This document shows positions 48,767-59,669 of a DNA stretch of 64,000 bases, one piece after another. Origin of the DNA: Puccinia triticina (taxonomy: Eukaryota; Basidiomycota; Pucciniomycetes; Pucciniales; Pucciniaceae); the NCBI RefSeq assembly GCF_026914185.1, contig NC_070572.1:4464001-4528000 (forward strand), in the 5' to 3' direction. The notes beneath the pieces are model-generated. The model was given only the letters and a program-made list of their open reading frames with translations. It was not told the DNA's origin and made no database searches. How positions within the stretch are numbered: the stretch's first letter is position 1; the number at the start of each line of letters is the position of its first letter. The position numbers were made by a program, and so were the translations under genes.

Positions 48767-50297
48767 GGAAGAAGTTAGAAATTCAGTATGTGCCTGGGCA
48801 AGGAGGGCTTTTTTTACACATGTCTGGACAAGCAGTTTGGGGAAGAAGCACAGATAGATAACAAATAAGTTCAAGTAGTTTGTTGGAAAACTACATCAAG
48901 TCCTTTGAGAAAATCTATTGACTTTCTTCATACTTTTAATTTCAGAGTCAAAAGAACCATTTCAGGCTCTACAACTTAGCCAACAGCCTAGTTTCAAGTC
49001 TGAATATTACATTTGGCTCTACATATCCCACAAATGGTTTCAAAACTTTTCATGGAGTTATACCCAGTTTTGTTGGCCTTAGTCCTAGCTGTTAGCCTTT
49101 TTAAATCCCATGTTGTAGATTTTGAATAGTCTTGACTAATAAATATTCCTTCTTGAATAGATCATTGGGAAATACACTGCAATGCCTTCCTTGAATAACA
49201 TCAAAAAAGTTGAAGAAATCAATCACAATGGGTGTCCTGTGGTGCAATCATCACATGTTGTGGCTGGCCACACTGAGATCGTAAGTCAATTTTTGAGATT
49301 TTGGTCTACCATCTAGCATAATGTTTTTTGGGTTGAATTGTTTCCAGAATGATTCAATGGTTTCTCAGATGATTACGGCTTTAGAGCAAGACAAAGGGTC
49401 TTGTTGGGTAAATCCAGAGATGGAACACAGATCAGAGAGTCCATCTGTGTCACATTCACAACTCATGACAGGGAAAAGTTCATCTGGATCAAATAGATCA
49501 TCTTTCTCTGAGGAGCTCAGAGGAGAATTATATTGTTCTCCTCAGAGAAATATGATATATTTGATCCAGATGAACTTTTACCTGTCATGAGTTGTGAATT
49601 TTACACAGATGGACTCTCTGATCTGTGTTCCATCTCTGGGTTTACCCAACAAGACCCTTTGTCTTGCTCTAAAGCTGTAATCATCTGAGAAACCATTGAA
49701 TCATTCTGGAAACAATTCAACCAAAAAAAAAATATGCTAGATGGCAGACCTAAATCTCAAAAATTGACTTACAATCTCAGTGTGGTCAGCCACAACATGT
49801 GATGATTGCACCAGGTCCACAGGACATCCATTGTGATTGATTTCCTCAACTGTTTTGATGTTATTCAAGGAAGGCATTGCAGTGTATTTCCCAATGATCT
49901 ATTCAAGAAGGAATATTTATTAGTCAAGACTATTCAGAATCTACAACATGGGATTGAAAAAGGCTAACAGCTAGGCCTAAGGCCAGCAAAACTGGGTACA
50001 ACTCCATGAAAAGTTTTGAAACCATTTGTGGGATATGTAGAGCCAAATGTAAGATTCAGACTTGAAACTAGGCTGTTGGCTAAGTCGTACTGTAGAGCCT
50101 GAAATGGTTCTTTTGACTCTGAAATTAAAAGTATGAAGAAAGTCAATAGATTTTCTCAAAGGACTTGATGTAGTTTTCCAACAAACTACTTGAACTTATT
50201 TGTTATCTATCTGTGCTTCTTCCCCAAACTGCTTGTCCAGACATGTGTAAAAAAAGCCCTCCTTGCCCAGGCACATACTGAATTTCTAACTTCTTCC
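48767..50297. repeat. 1.5-kb near-perfect palindrome (foldback), arms about 750 bp
   Basis: The sequence from 48767 (GGAAGAAGTTAGAAATTCAG) to about 49515 recurs as reverse complement from 49538 to 50297, separated by about 22 bases around GAATTATATTG. Differences between arms are few, for example GTTGTGGCTGGCCAC against GTGGTCAGCCACAAC. No coding frame. Such a foldback could arise by head-to-head duplication or as a foldback transposon; no target duplication is evident at its outer edges. Confidence 0.8.
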
Positions 50298-50298
50298 C

Positions 50299-50669
50299 AA
50301 AACCTTGTCAAGGCATGCAAGATCCTTTTTACACGATCCCTCTTCAACATGTCACATTTCCTCCCTTTTACAACCAACCTAGCACTGAATGTGGTTCCTT
50401 GGTGCAAGAGGTTTTTAATGCAGCCCAGTACTTGAAACCTTTTGCTTCCGCTGTCAAAAGTTTCCGCAGCAACTTTGGCGATAACCCAGCCTAAAACCCA
50501 GCGCAATTCGGCAGGGGTAAGCCAAAATACATTTCAACCCGCAGTGAATAACAAACTCCCTCAACTCAACAAACACTGCCTTGGCCGATTTGGAGGGTAC
50601 GCGACCGGGTGCTTGCCACGTTGCGAATCAACCGGTCGCTTGTACCCAGTTTGCCGGAGATTCTCATAG
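50299..50669 (+). pseudogene. Possible gene fragment abutting the palindrome
   Basis: Directly after the right palindrome arm an open frame reads DPFYTIPLQHVTFPPFYNQP, then SLVQEVFNAAQYLKPFASA and stops at about 50495 (FGDNPA). This is distinctly protein-like. Further protein-like sequence follows in another frame (HCLGRFGGYATGCLPRCEST, about 50575-50640). The 5' part would lie inside the palindrome and is not seen, so this may be a coding gene truncated by it. Family not recognised. Confidence 0.3.
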
Positions 50670-52094
50670 TTGGTATGACCGGTGAAACTCATCAGAGGTA
50701 TGCAATGCAACGTGGTGGTGCAGACAGCAATAAATTACACAGATGTGGACAAATAATGACCCAATTTGTTATATTTTTTTAATTGCTGTCGGCTTGAACT
50801 TGGAATGGAACTGTGTAAACCAACTGCTCAGACAGTTATGTCCGAGTTGTTGTCGGATAGAGTTTGTCCAACGAGTTTCGCGAGCAGATTGTAGAACTTG
50901 TCGGGCAAAATCTGTCCGAACGAGACTGCCCAAGCAGTGAATTTCTGCAGTGGTATCTTCGAAAATTTCATTCAAGATTCAAGGAAGAAAAAGGCACTCA
51001 AAGTGCTCAATTAATCCATGGAAATTTAATGAGGAGCAGCACGCAAAGAGAATTAACAAAAGGCTTCTGATAACTCAAGAGTGTCCCTTAAGATAAGATT
51101 TTAAATGCAGGCCCGCCAAGAGTCTGCAGCGGAAGGATAAGGATTAATGTGTTCCAATTAGACTCCACCAGTGAACCTCATGACCTCATCATTTATGGTG
51201 TTCAAAGTTGGTTTGCATAATTTTATGCATGCATAAATCATAAAATCATAAAAATATTTTGGTGAGGAAATTTTGTATTACATAATCAGACAGTCATATC
51301 CCCTGCAAAAAATATTTTATGATTTTATGATTTATGCATGCATAAAATTATGCAAACCAACTTTGAACACCATAATTACATGTTTACACACAAATCCATA
51401 ATTCACGAAAGGAGAAGGCATAAAAGCAAGCTGATTTTGAATCAAGCAAACCACGGTGTACTTTTTTTTGAATTAGGGCCAAAACCCTTCGAGCCAAGCT
51501 TATTGGAACTACATTTGCGCGACTGGACCGTTGAACTGCAGGTCTCTGAGGAGAAGCCTTTTGGCAAGCAATGTAATATGCATACAGCAGATATATGTGT
51601 CTGCAAGTTTCCTGGGATGCATGGAGCAGATTTAGCTCCAAGCCTTTCAAGAAAGCCTCAAGATCAGTAACTGATCAGCTCTGTTGATGTGGCTGCTTGT
51701 TGGCAGACAAACTTTCACCGACAAGCAATGGATTGACTATGACTCGTTCAAATCTAAGCGATTGTTGCGTGTAAAAGTCAAGAGACAAGCAACGTTGGCT
51801 ACATTTGTCAATACTTATGTTTACTGAAGAAACACTTGGAAAGGAAATATAAGAAGCAAGGAAGATAATGACGATAGATAGAAGTTTGAAAATGTATGTG
51901 CTTATATTACGTGGTTTATTGTACAAATCCTCGGCGAACAGGAAGATATAAAAAAAGATATATACTAGAAAATGTATGAATAGATTTACAACAAAAGATA
52001 AGCGAGAGAAGAGTGGGTGTTGTACAATCAAATCTGAAAAAAAAAAATCATGGAGCGGTTTTTAGAGAATGAGTTATACAGAAACATCTATTGA
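50670..52094. other. Intergenic, contains one MITE
   Basis: Apart from the MITE at 51196-51372 nothing is assigned. The plus frame 51338-51670 has some protein-like stretches (ELGPKPFEPSLLELHLRDW) but no domain or splice context. 51675-52094 is AT-rich and probably 3' UTR of the gene that follows on the minus strand. Confidence 0.4.
51196..51372. mobile_element. 177-bp MITE with about 65-bp TIRs, TA flanks
   Basis: The left arm TGGTGTTCAAAGTTGGTTTG is matched exactly by the right arm CAAACCAACTTTGAACACCA; complementarity continues through ATGCATGCATAAATCATAAA. TA borders both ends (51194-51195, 51373-51374). High arm identity suggests recent activity. Tc1/mariner (Stowaway-like) inferred. 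Confidence 0.75.
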
Positions 52095-52646
52095 TCAAGC
52101 AGAAGTGGTTGATTCACTGCAGCTATCGGTGATTTCAGCGAAATGTTGAGCAGCCTGAGACGTGAAATCCGAGCTGTGGATGGGTTGGATAATGTTTCGG
52201 TGAGAATCAACCCATGTGTTAGGGAGGCCAATTGAGTTCGGCGCCATGAGGGGCGAGGAGATCGAGAGAGGGTCTGGGAGTAAAGATCTGGCAGGCGATT
52301 CTGATGCAACGAAGCGGTTGTGAGTGATTTGTGGATGTTGGCTGGAGGGATGTTCATTTCTGGCGAGCGTCATCCTCATCAAGTCTTTTGAAGCGGCACC
52401 ATCCTGCTCGTCTTCATCCTCTTCCTCCTTTGCATCGAGTTCGTCACTCTTGGGCTCTCGAGGAAGACCATTGTTGTTGTTACGATCCTCAGCTCTGGAT
52501 GGAAATAAACGTCGAATGGACTGGTTTATCAAGATGAATCCTAAGAAGAAGAAGGCGATCGACAGAGGCCCGGGTGTGTTGGTTGGTCGAAATTCGTCGA
52601 CTTGATTGTCCAAGAGCTCCAAACAACTCGATCCTGGGCCGCACAT
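52095..52646 (-). CDS. Small single-pass membrane protein, unknown family
   Basis: An uninterrupted 183-residue frame. After a short N-terminal part containing CGPGSSC, one hydrophobic segment (PLSIAFFFLGFILIN, residues about 26-41) is followed by basic residues (RRLFPSR), so the long C-terminal part is probably cytosolic. Residues about 65-82 are very acidic (KEEEDEDEQDG), the rest Ser/Pro-rich. No known domain. An in-frame stop lies just upstream of the chosen Met. A GTAATC donor near 52925 with acceptor candidates upstream of the ATG suggests a 5' UTR intron. A protein of the ER/mitochondrial outer membrane type is conceivable but unproven. Confidence 0.6.
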   Translation of the reverse strand: MCGPGSSCLELLDNQVDEFRPTNTPGPLSIAFFFLGFILINQSIRRLFPSRAEDRNNNNGLPREPKSDELDAKEEEDEDEQDGAASKDLMRMTLARNEHPSSQHPQITHNRFVASESPARSLLPDPLSISSPLMAPNSIGLPNTWVDSHRNIIQPIHSSDFTSQAAQHFAEITDSCSESTTSA

Positions 52647-53517
52647 TGCGAATAATTAACAATTGTCTTGGGGGTTTTTCCGAAGTTATCTGATAAATCC
52701 GCTTTATCTTCCTCAGAGATCACCGGCTGATCTAATGCCCTGATCCTTTGCCAATTGGTGGTAGATTGTGAGATATGTGGAGCTTCCCAGCGGCTGACGG
52801 AGGCGAATCCAATGTGAAATGAGCTGACGAAGAAGCGTTTTCAAGAAACATGAAGAGAAGAATGTGTCAGTGTAATCCATAAACAGATTGGGTGATTGAC
52901 GATCTCATATTAGTAGGTTGTGATTACCTTTGCTTCCAAGGGCAGCAGTAGTCTGCAGGTTAGTTTGTCGCGAGGATTTGCAAGAGAACAGTTCTAGGCT
53001 ATGGGTGTGTGTTTAAGTGAAAAGGGAACAAGGCGTTTTATCGATGCAAATGATTCGTGATGGAAAGAACGCGGTTTGCGACGCCCGGATGCCGAGGAGG
53101 AGGGGATATAGCAAGCGAAGAAAGCAAAATATTTGTGGACAAGCGCGTGCACCAAAGCAAGTGACAGGGCATGTATGGGCCATGGCGTACGTGAATTGGA
53201 GGCGCTGCCAAGCAAAGAGGGAAAAAAGGAGGAGACGAGAAACTAGGTTATACGTTAGCATAGCTTCTTGTATTTACATAAATACATACAACCTAGAATG
53301 TGAAGAAGGGCGAGTTGCCGTGTGAATTTGGTACATGTTCTCGTCACTAGGATTCGGCTGGATTTGGTCGTGGAGAAGAGAGATTAGCCTGGGAGCTGAT
53401 AGTTGCAGAAGCTTGTGACCGGTCCCTGCCGCCCTGATCAGTAAGCACCTGGGCGTGCATCCGATCTTTCTCAATCGATGGCCCGTCCGAGCGCACTGCA
53501 CTTCCGATCAATCATCC
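52647..53517. other. Intergenic
   Basis: Leader and promoter side of the small membrane protein gene up to about 53010, then sequence without supported genes. Open frames here (53017-53325 plus, 53013-53261 minus) have no domain. Confidence 0.4.
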
Positions 53518-54312
53518 TCCTCAGCCCTTTTTTCTTTCACGTGCTGTGTCCAATCGGCACCGCCGATCGGAGTGAGAATCTCCGACGGGAGGAAAGGGAC
53601 AGCCCGAGTCTCGAGGCGGCCTGCAGTGTTCAGGAATGAGGCATTTTCAACGAGCTTCAAGAGCGGCTCCCAGTCATCCAAGCTTCCAAAGGGCTCCGTG
53701 GCGGAATGGCGGGTGCGAAGAAGGCTTTGTTCTTGAATGAATATCTCTGAGCCTTCCTTTAGGCGAATGCCAGAAATCTACCTTCGACCTTTAGCAGAGA
53801 TTCCCACCGAGGAGAATCACAAGCAAAGCCACTTTGTGTGTTGCAACGCCATGGAAGAAACCCCGAAATTCTAGTCGGAAAGTTGGAATCCCGGGAGTAC
53901 TTATCGGCGCTATTCACAGGATTCAAATTGAACCGGGCCCATGAACGCTCTGGGCCTTATAAGATCGATGAACTGACTGACTGAGACTTCCCAAGGGACG
54001 ATTGGACGCCCAACCTGATAATTAGGAGGTGGGACTTCGGAACCAAAGATCAGGAGGTCTGTGTGAGAGTGAATTTTATAATCAACAAGGAAGTCTATTC
54101 CGCTGGATGCGCAACATGGTGCTGGCGAAGCTCGAAGTGAAAATCCTTCAGGGGAGCTTCAGACGCGGCCAGATATATGCGCGGAAGGGATCCGAGCTGA
54201 TTGAAGAATGTGAAAGCTGGCGCCGAGTTTTCTGCTTCTTTTTGGCCAGAAGTAGGGGTTGGTGTGAGACTTGAGTGGAGGACTTCCCGTTGAGTCTGGG
54301 AGCCTCCCAGAT
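53518..54312 (-). pseudogene. Coding relic with three frame breaks, unknown family
   Basis: Read on the minus strand, strongly protein-like sequence continues for about 790 bases but changes frame three times. Segment 1 (54312-about 54100): EVLHSSLTPTPTSGQKEAEN, FFNQLGSLPRIYLAASEAPL, FELRQHHVAHPAE. Segment 2 (about 54105-53925): IDFLVDYKIHSHTDLLIFGS, PPPNYQVGRPIVPWEVSVSQ. Segment 3 (about 53935-53765): FNLNPVNSADKYSRDSNF, ISGFLPWRCNTQSGFACDSP, WESLLKVEGRFLA. Segment 4 (about 53775-53518): KEGSEIFIQEQSLLRTRHSA, FGSLDDWEPLLKLVENASFL, VPFLPSEILTP, then stop. Bridging introns would have to be 35 bp or less, so frameshift mutations or assembly errors are likelier. A TTGAG acceptor at 54313 suggests further exons upstream. 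Family not recognised. Confidence 0.6.
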
Positions 54313-55236
54313 CTCAATTTACACAACCAAATTCTTAATTTTTGACAAAAAGGGAATTGTTTTCCTAGCCCTACAGTTCATTACTTTCATGTGCACTGGT
54401 TGAATTTTTGATAGGTGTCTTAATTTAGGATTTAGAGAGGCATCTAGAGCTCTCTAAATGATGACGGGAAGTCATCCAGTTATGAGCTAGAAATGCTCCC
54501 CAGATCCCATGAAATGCATAAATAAACAACAGATCAAGATGCTGCGCTTACATATTTACCTCCTTTTTTTCTATGAGAGACAGTGCTGTTGCTAATTTAA
54601 GCCGTTGAGGTGCTATTACTGCCGGCCCAAGTGAAGCGGACCAGAAATGAGATGAACGTTTCTACCTCCCATTCCAACTGCTCAGCGACTCTATTTTATT
54701 CATCAATTCAACTTCTAAATTTTCGGCATTCTATAACGCTCAACTCGCCGCGTTTTTGCTTTGGAGATTATAAGTGCTCAACATTTGTATCTTTTGAGGA
54801 TTCCCTTGCAAAATTTCAAATGTTGTGAAGTCTGCGGATGTGAAATGAAGGCAAGCAGTGGAAGGCGGCCTTGATCAGAACGGCAAGATATTTAACTGCC
54901 CAAGCAGTTAGAGCTTCCGACTCACACGGCGCCCGGCTGAGTTTTAAAGCGGCTCCCGTTCATGGAGATTCAGGCTTTTGTTGAATGTTTAGCACAAGTC
55001 CCTCCCCTGCTCGCGCCGGCGGGGTGCGAGCCGAACTGAGCACAAGTCCCTCGCCTGCCGGGGGGGCGCGGCGCAAGGCGGGGAGGTCGCACTTCGTGCG
55101 AGGCACTTAGAGACCCTGCGGGGCTGACTCACTGGGAGGCTTGGTTAAGCTCGGGTGCAAGCACCCTCCATCTCAGAGGCTTTTAAGCTCCGAGCTTAAC
55201 TAAGCCTCTCCGAGGAGGCGCGAAGCGTCTCGGCTT
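54313..55236. other. Intergenic with GC-rich dispersed repeat
   Basis: 54380-54490 matches the dispersed repeat at 37865-38025. 55000-55230 is GC-rich with CACAAGTCCCTC, GAGGCTTGGTTAAGCTCG and GAGGAGGCGCGAAGCGTCTC, words found also at 38870, 41398 and 56070. No gene is supported. Confidence 0.5.
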
Positions 55237-55555
55237 GAGCATCTCCAACGGAGCCGCTGTTGCGCGGCCTGAGTCCAACTTTCGCGGGCCGGAGGTCGCA
55301 GCGGAGCTGCTGAGAGAGCTGCTGGCCTCCAGCGGAACTGCTGAGAGAGAGCTGCCAAAATGAGCGGCTGTCGATCAAAGCCGCCCTCGGCTGCTTTCTT
55401 TGGCAGCTTGGGCCTTGGCAGCGTGGGATCCACCCCCGCCCGAATCAACAGTCCGTAATACAGACTGCTGACACATTAGTGACACCTCGCGACATCCGCT
55501 CGCAGGCCGCTAAAGGCGAGCTACATAATCCACCCCCGGACCGTTGGAGATGCTC
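55237..55555. mobile_element. 319-bp GC-rich MITE, GAGCATCTCCAACGG ends
   Basis: The left end GAGCATCTCCAACGG equals the reverse complement of the right end CCGTTGGAGATGCTC. The interior contains repeated GCAGCGGAGCTGCTGAGAG words. No clear target duplication (CTT against TAA outside). Superfamily is not assigned. Confidence 0.55.
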
Positions 55556-56851
55556 TAAGTTAGGACTAATGTCCCATACTTGGCCTGAGGCTGACGGGTT
55601 TTTTCAATGAAAATGTGTGATTTTGTGTTTACAACTCGCCTACAGCTTGGTATCACCTCATAATCCAAATCCCAGTTGACCATGTCTAGCCCTTGATCTC
55701 AGCTGTCTTGTACATGTTTTTTCAAGTAAATTCATCAAGGACTTGCCGCTCAGCAGCCATTCTTGTAAGGGCATTTTCTGAGCAATGTGACAGACCTGCC
55801 GGGCCATTTTCAGGTCAAGTTCAGACACTTTCTCACAGTTTCAGCCTTGCAAGGCCTTGCAAGCCACACTTTTACAACAATTTTTTTTTTCAAGGCATGG
55901 GGGTAGGTGTTGTGTTAAACACATCAGAATATGTAGACAGAAAATCTGATTCTAATGGTGCCAGAGGCTGTGAAGAAATCTAATGGGTATATGGTGATAT
56001 GGGGGTTAGAAGGAATTTTTAGATGTTTGGCTGGGCAGCCTCAGACCAAATGTTGGACATTAGGCAAAAGTCCCTCCCGGTGCTTGCACCCTGCGGGCAC
56101 AGGAAGGGACTTGTGTTAAGCTCGTTTAAGCTTGGGCTTTGGGCGATTTGGGCGCCACACCAATCAATCATGGAATTCAATAAGGGCTGCGCAACCCGCA
56201 GAACTTCAGCGGGTCTGGGCTACAACTTCAACAAGGAGAATCAAACCTGAAATGTTGATAAGGACAATCAAGCCTGACATTTGGTGTGGGATATTGTTGG
56301 GCCATTATCACCCACAACAAGTTCACCATATTTTCTTTCTTTTTTCTCCTTTCCTGTTTCCTTTTCTTTCTTGTCTCCTCTCTGATAAGTCATCCTGTTG
56401 CCGTGTACTCCCCTGATTTTAACAAACCCTTTATGTTAAATCCTCTATTCACCTATTCTAATTGTATGTACATAGTCAGATACTCATAGTGTGCAATGCT
56501 CAAGGAAAATTTAGACTTAAAAAAATAAAATAAAAAGTTGGCCATATAATATTTCAACACACCAAGAAATGTTTTTGGACCCCCATCCAGAAAGTCTTTA
56601 GTGCACCTGTGGGAATGCTTGGGTTTCAGGGGCTCCATTTCAAGTGCCCTCAATGATCACCTTTAGAGGGTACAAAGCCATGATTACTGGAGGCCCTTTA
56701 CAATTTGGTGTACACTACGCCTCGTACGCCAATATAGTGTCTGAGGGGCCTGTTGGGTGACTCCAAACCTCCATGGCATAAAAAGAGCCTTTGTGCACCT
56801 TTTTATGGAGTGCATGCAGTGAATACTTGGTGTGCATTTGGGCTAACCCTA
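55556..56851. other. Intergenic
   Basis: No gene is supported. 56070-56120 repeats the AAGTCCCTCCC...GGAAGGGACTTGTG palindrome style seen at 55000. The rest is AT-rich. Confidence 0.45.
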
Positions 56852-56859
56852 TAACTTTT

Positions 56860-57655
56860 GGGGCAGGCTAAATGAACTACCAAAGTTTACTGCATGTACT
56901 CCAAACATGGAGTGCAAAATTGTGTGCTCCAAAAATATTGGAGTGTACAACAGTTCACTCCATGTGGAGGAAACATACGGCCACTCCAAAAAATGTTCAA
57001 TTTTTGGAGTGCACAATCCTTGCACTACTAACTTTTTGGAGTGCACTATTGTGCACTCCTTTTTAAACTTTTTTTTTCTATTTTTTGTTCTGGGAAATGG
57101 AGTGCAACATAATGCACTCCTATACTAAACACAAGGCCTGCCTCCAAGACCTTCCAGGGTTGCAAGTTTTTTGATCCCTTGCTTTTTTTTTCTGTGTTGT
57201 TTCCTTATCCATACAGAATAATTTGATTTTTATTATTATTTTCTTGTTTTAGTTCCGAGTTGATTTGTCAAAGAAATTCACTTTCAAATTTTTCTGGATC
57301 TTATTTGATGAACTCCAAATTCATGAGATGCAAAGTTGTGCACTCAAAAAATTTTGGAATGCACAGGATCAACATTGGAGTGCATAAGTTGTGCACTCCA
57401 ACCTTTTTGGAGTGGCACACATGGTGCACTCCAGATTTTTGGAGTGCACGGATGGTCCACTCCAAAATTTACCACATTTTTGGGGTTAACGTTGGTCTAC
57501 TCCAAATTCACCACATTTTTGGAGTGAACATTGGTCTACTCCAATGTTTTTGAAGTGGACTGATGTTCACTCCAAAATTATTGGAGTAGACTAATGTCCA
57601 CTCCAATTTTTTGGAGTACATGTAGTAAAAGTTGGTAGTACATTTAGCCTGCCCC
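56860..57655 (+). mobile_element. GGGGCAGGC-ended element, copy 2, perfect 8-bp TSD
   Basis: The left end GGGGCAGGCTAAATGAACTA and right end TTTAGCCTGCCCC are inverted repeats. TAACTTTT occurs immediately outside both ends (56852-56859, 57656-57663), a perfect 8-bp target duplication that points to the hAT superfamily. Interior arrays of TTGGAGTGCAC / GCACTCCAAA flank an AT-rich middle homologous to 37330-37640. It is 796 bp and non-coding. Confidence 0.85.
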
Positions 57656-57663
57656 TAACTTTT

Positions 57664-58132
57664 TCTATATGTAGTGGTCTCTCTTTTTGACTTTTATCTT
57701 GCCTGAATAAGATGCTCTCTAATAGCTCTCAAGACTCAGAGATATGTTCCTTGGGGACAGCAATAATCTTGGCCAAGAAAAGAATCTGAAAGCCTAATTC
57801 TTATTTTTAAACTGTATAAAACCTATAGTGTGCCAAGTATCTAATAGAAACGCGTACTGTCGTGTGTGCGCAAATCCATATCTGAATGTGCATGAGAAAC
57901 TGGAATTAATTTACACTTTAGTTAACAACCTGTTGAGTCCCAAGTGTTCATATTTTGGTCGGCCAGATTGTTCGGGATGTCGAGTGTGAAACAGCTGTGC
58001 TTCCTTTTGATTGAAGAAGATTCAGGGTGTAGAAGGTGATGAACCGGATGACGCGTTTTTTGGAGGTCCATGTCGGGATATGTTCTTGTCGGGGTTGGAT
58101 GGCCAAGCAGAATGGGCGTTCCTGTCGACGGC
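57664..58132. other. Intergenic / 3' side of OTU-like gene
   Basis: AT-rich spacer followed by probable 3' UTR of the minus-strand gene ending at 58133. No other feature seen. Confidence 0.5.
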
Positions 58133-59669
58133 TTATTTGGCACTTGATCTCGGGGGGTCCTTGTAGCCAAACAGTTCATAGTGCCCGTCTTCCACAATTA
58201 TTCCTCTATATTCGTTATACGCTCGAACAGATCTGCGCACCTGAGCGCGCACAGTGTTTCCTATCTTCGATACAAGAAAAACATTGATATCGTGGAGATC
58301 TGAAAAAGCAGCAAATTCGACACCATCAACCGATTGGCCGTCTGAAAGTCGATAAAGCTGATTTCGAACTGTAAATGTCTTGTGATTTTCTCCCTCCGTA
58401 GTGAGATATGTTGAAAATCGCTTCGGGTGTCTTGCTATATGATCAATCAATTCTTGCCTGAACACTTCGGGATCGTATTGATTATGTGATGCGATGTGGG
58501 CAAGTGCTCTAAACAAACCGTGATCCTGTTTTATGAAATCAACAGTTTGGCGACCACCTGGTAGATACTTGACGTCAATCTCGCGGACGTAGTGACATTC
58601 TGGTGCTGGTATGTCCAGCCTGACAGTTTTCAAGCGCAATTCCTCCGTGGCCTGTTTAATGTCCGGTCCTGTCGCTTGAACTGAAGGTTTGGAGAGTTCT
58701 GGGGAGGATTGGGCGACACCGGAACTTGCAACTGCCAGACTCGAACCCCCATTCTCCTTCCCTGCGTTGAGTGGAGGGCTCGTCTCGATAGGCGTGGCCA
58801 AGGCTGTTTGAGGGGTCTCTTCCTTGTAAGGATCTGATTGTGCACAGAAGACAAGCAAAAGCAAGCGGTCAAAAAATTGTTATGCCGGGTAGCAGGACAT
58901 TTGTAGATGGATTTTGTAATTTTAGCCTAAGGCTAGGAGTATTCACGGAAGCTTACACAGAGGAGGTGCAGGTGGCGAGTAATGATAATCTGATGGCAAA
59001 GAACGATACTCGATCAAGGGTAATTCTTGGTGACATATGTAATAGTAGCAATTCAAACTTACATTGAGCCGGAGGGTAATAATGATGATGTTGCGCGACT
59101 GGTTCACAATAATGGTCTGGTGGTGCAAGACAACAAACAGTACTTTTAGTCTTTGGGGGGAGGAGAAGTAGGACCCCAAGCTGATCTGGAACTCTAGTAA
59201 AGGAAAAGGCTCACTTCGGCAAAATAGATTGCGGACCCAGTCTACGGTCCTGTATATGGCCCTGTCCACATGATATGCAGCTGATCTGTAGGCGTCTTTG
59301 ATCCCATCCAGAAATCGACGGAGGTAAGACCTTCGGGGTGGATCCGTGACGTAGACAATGTTGGGTGTTGGGTAATATACTGGTGCTGGGTAAAACCGGT
59401 GCGTGATATGGGTAGGCAATGGGTGCTTGGGTATCTTTTGTGCCGTGACCCTTCTCCAAGCTCTTCGTTTGGGCTAGAGCTGGCTTTGCATCTGCGGCGC
59501 CGTGTCCGGCAGTCGCCATTTCGCCTGCGCCTTGGAGTGGCGCTCCTTCCACCATGACTACCTCGAGCAGGAGAAATGGGATCAAGCATCCCAGCAGCAC
59601 CATCTGGCGGAAGGTGGCATGAGAGTGATTAATGACATGGTAATCATTGTTGAGCCGTTGAGCTGTCAT
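58133..59669 (-). CDS. Secreted protein with OTU-like domain lacking the catalytic Cys
   Basis: Exons as read: 59669-59215, 59116-59063, 58989-58957, 58833-58133, about 413 residues. The frame is continuous except for one unexplained one-base shift between about 59470 and 59400 (unrecognised intron, mutation or sequence error). After a 22-residue leader, MVLLGCLIPFLLLEVVMV-EGA forms a signal peptide if the inner Met is used. A Tyr/Pro/His-rich linker follows. The C-terminal domain matches the OTU cysteine-protease pattern: QDHGLFRALAHIAS where active OTUs have DGNCLFRAL, FRQELIDHIARHPKRFSTYL, DGVEFAAFSDLHDINVFLVS, and GHYELFGY with the catalytic His-Tyr. The Cys position is Gly (codon GGT), so deubiquitinase activity is not expected. 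Could be a pseudoenzyme that binds ubiquitin-like partners; function is inference. Confidence 0.65.

Noticed and set aside
53770..53810. A 35-bp intron to repair the 53.5-54.3 kb relic
   Set aside because: Fits GT-AG and phase, but is below credible intron length, and two other breaks would remain.
59185..59214. A 29-bp or 21-bp intron to join frames in the OTU-like gene
   Set aside because: Too short for a fungal spliceosomal intron; the 98-bp GTGAGC...CACCAG intron joins the frames properly.
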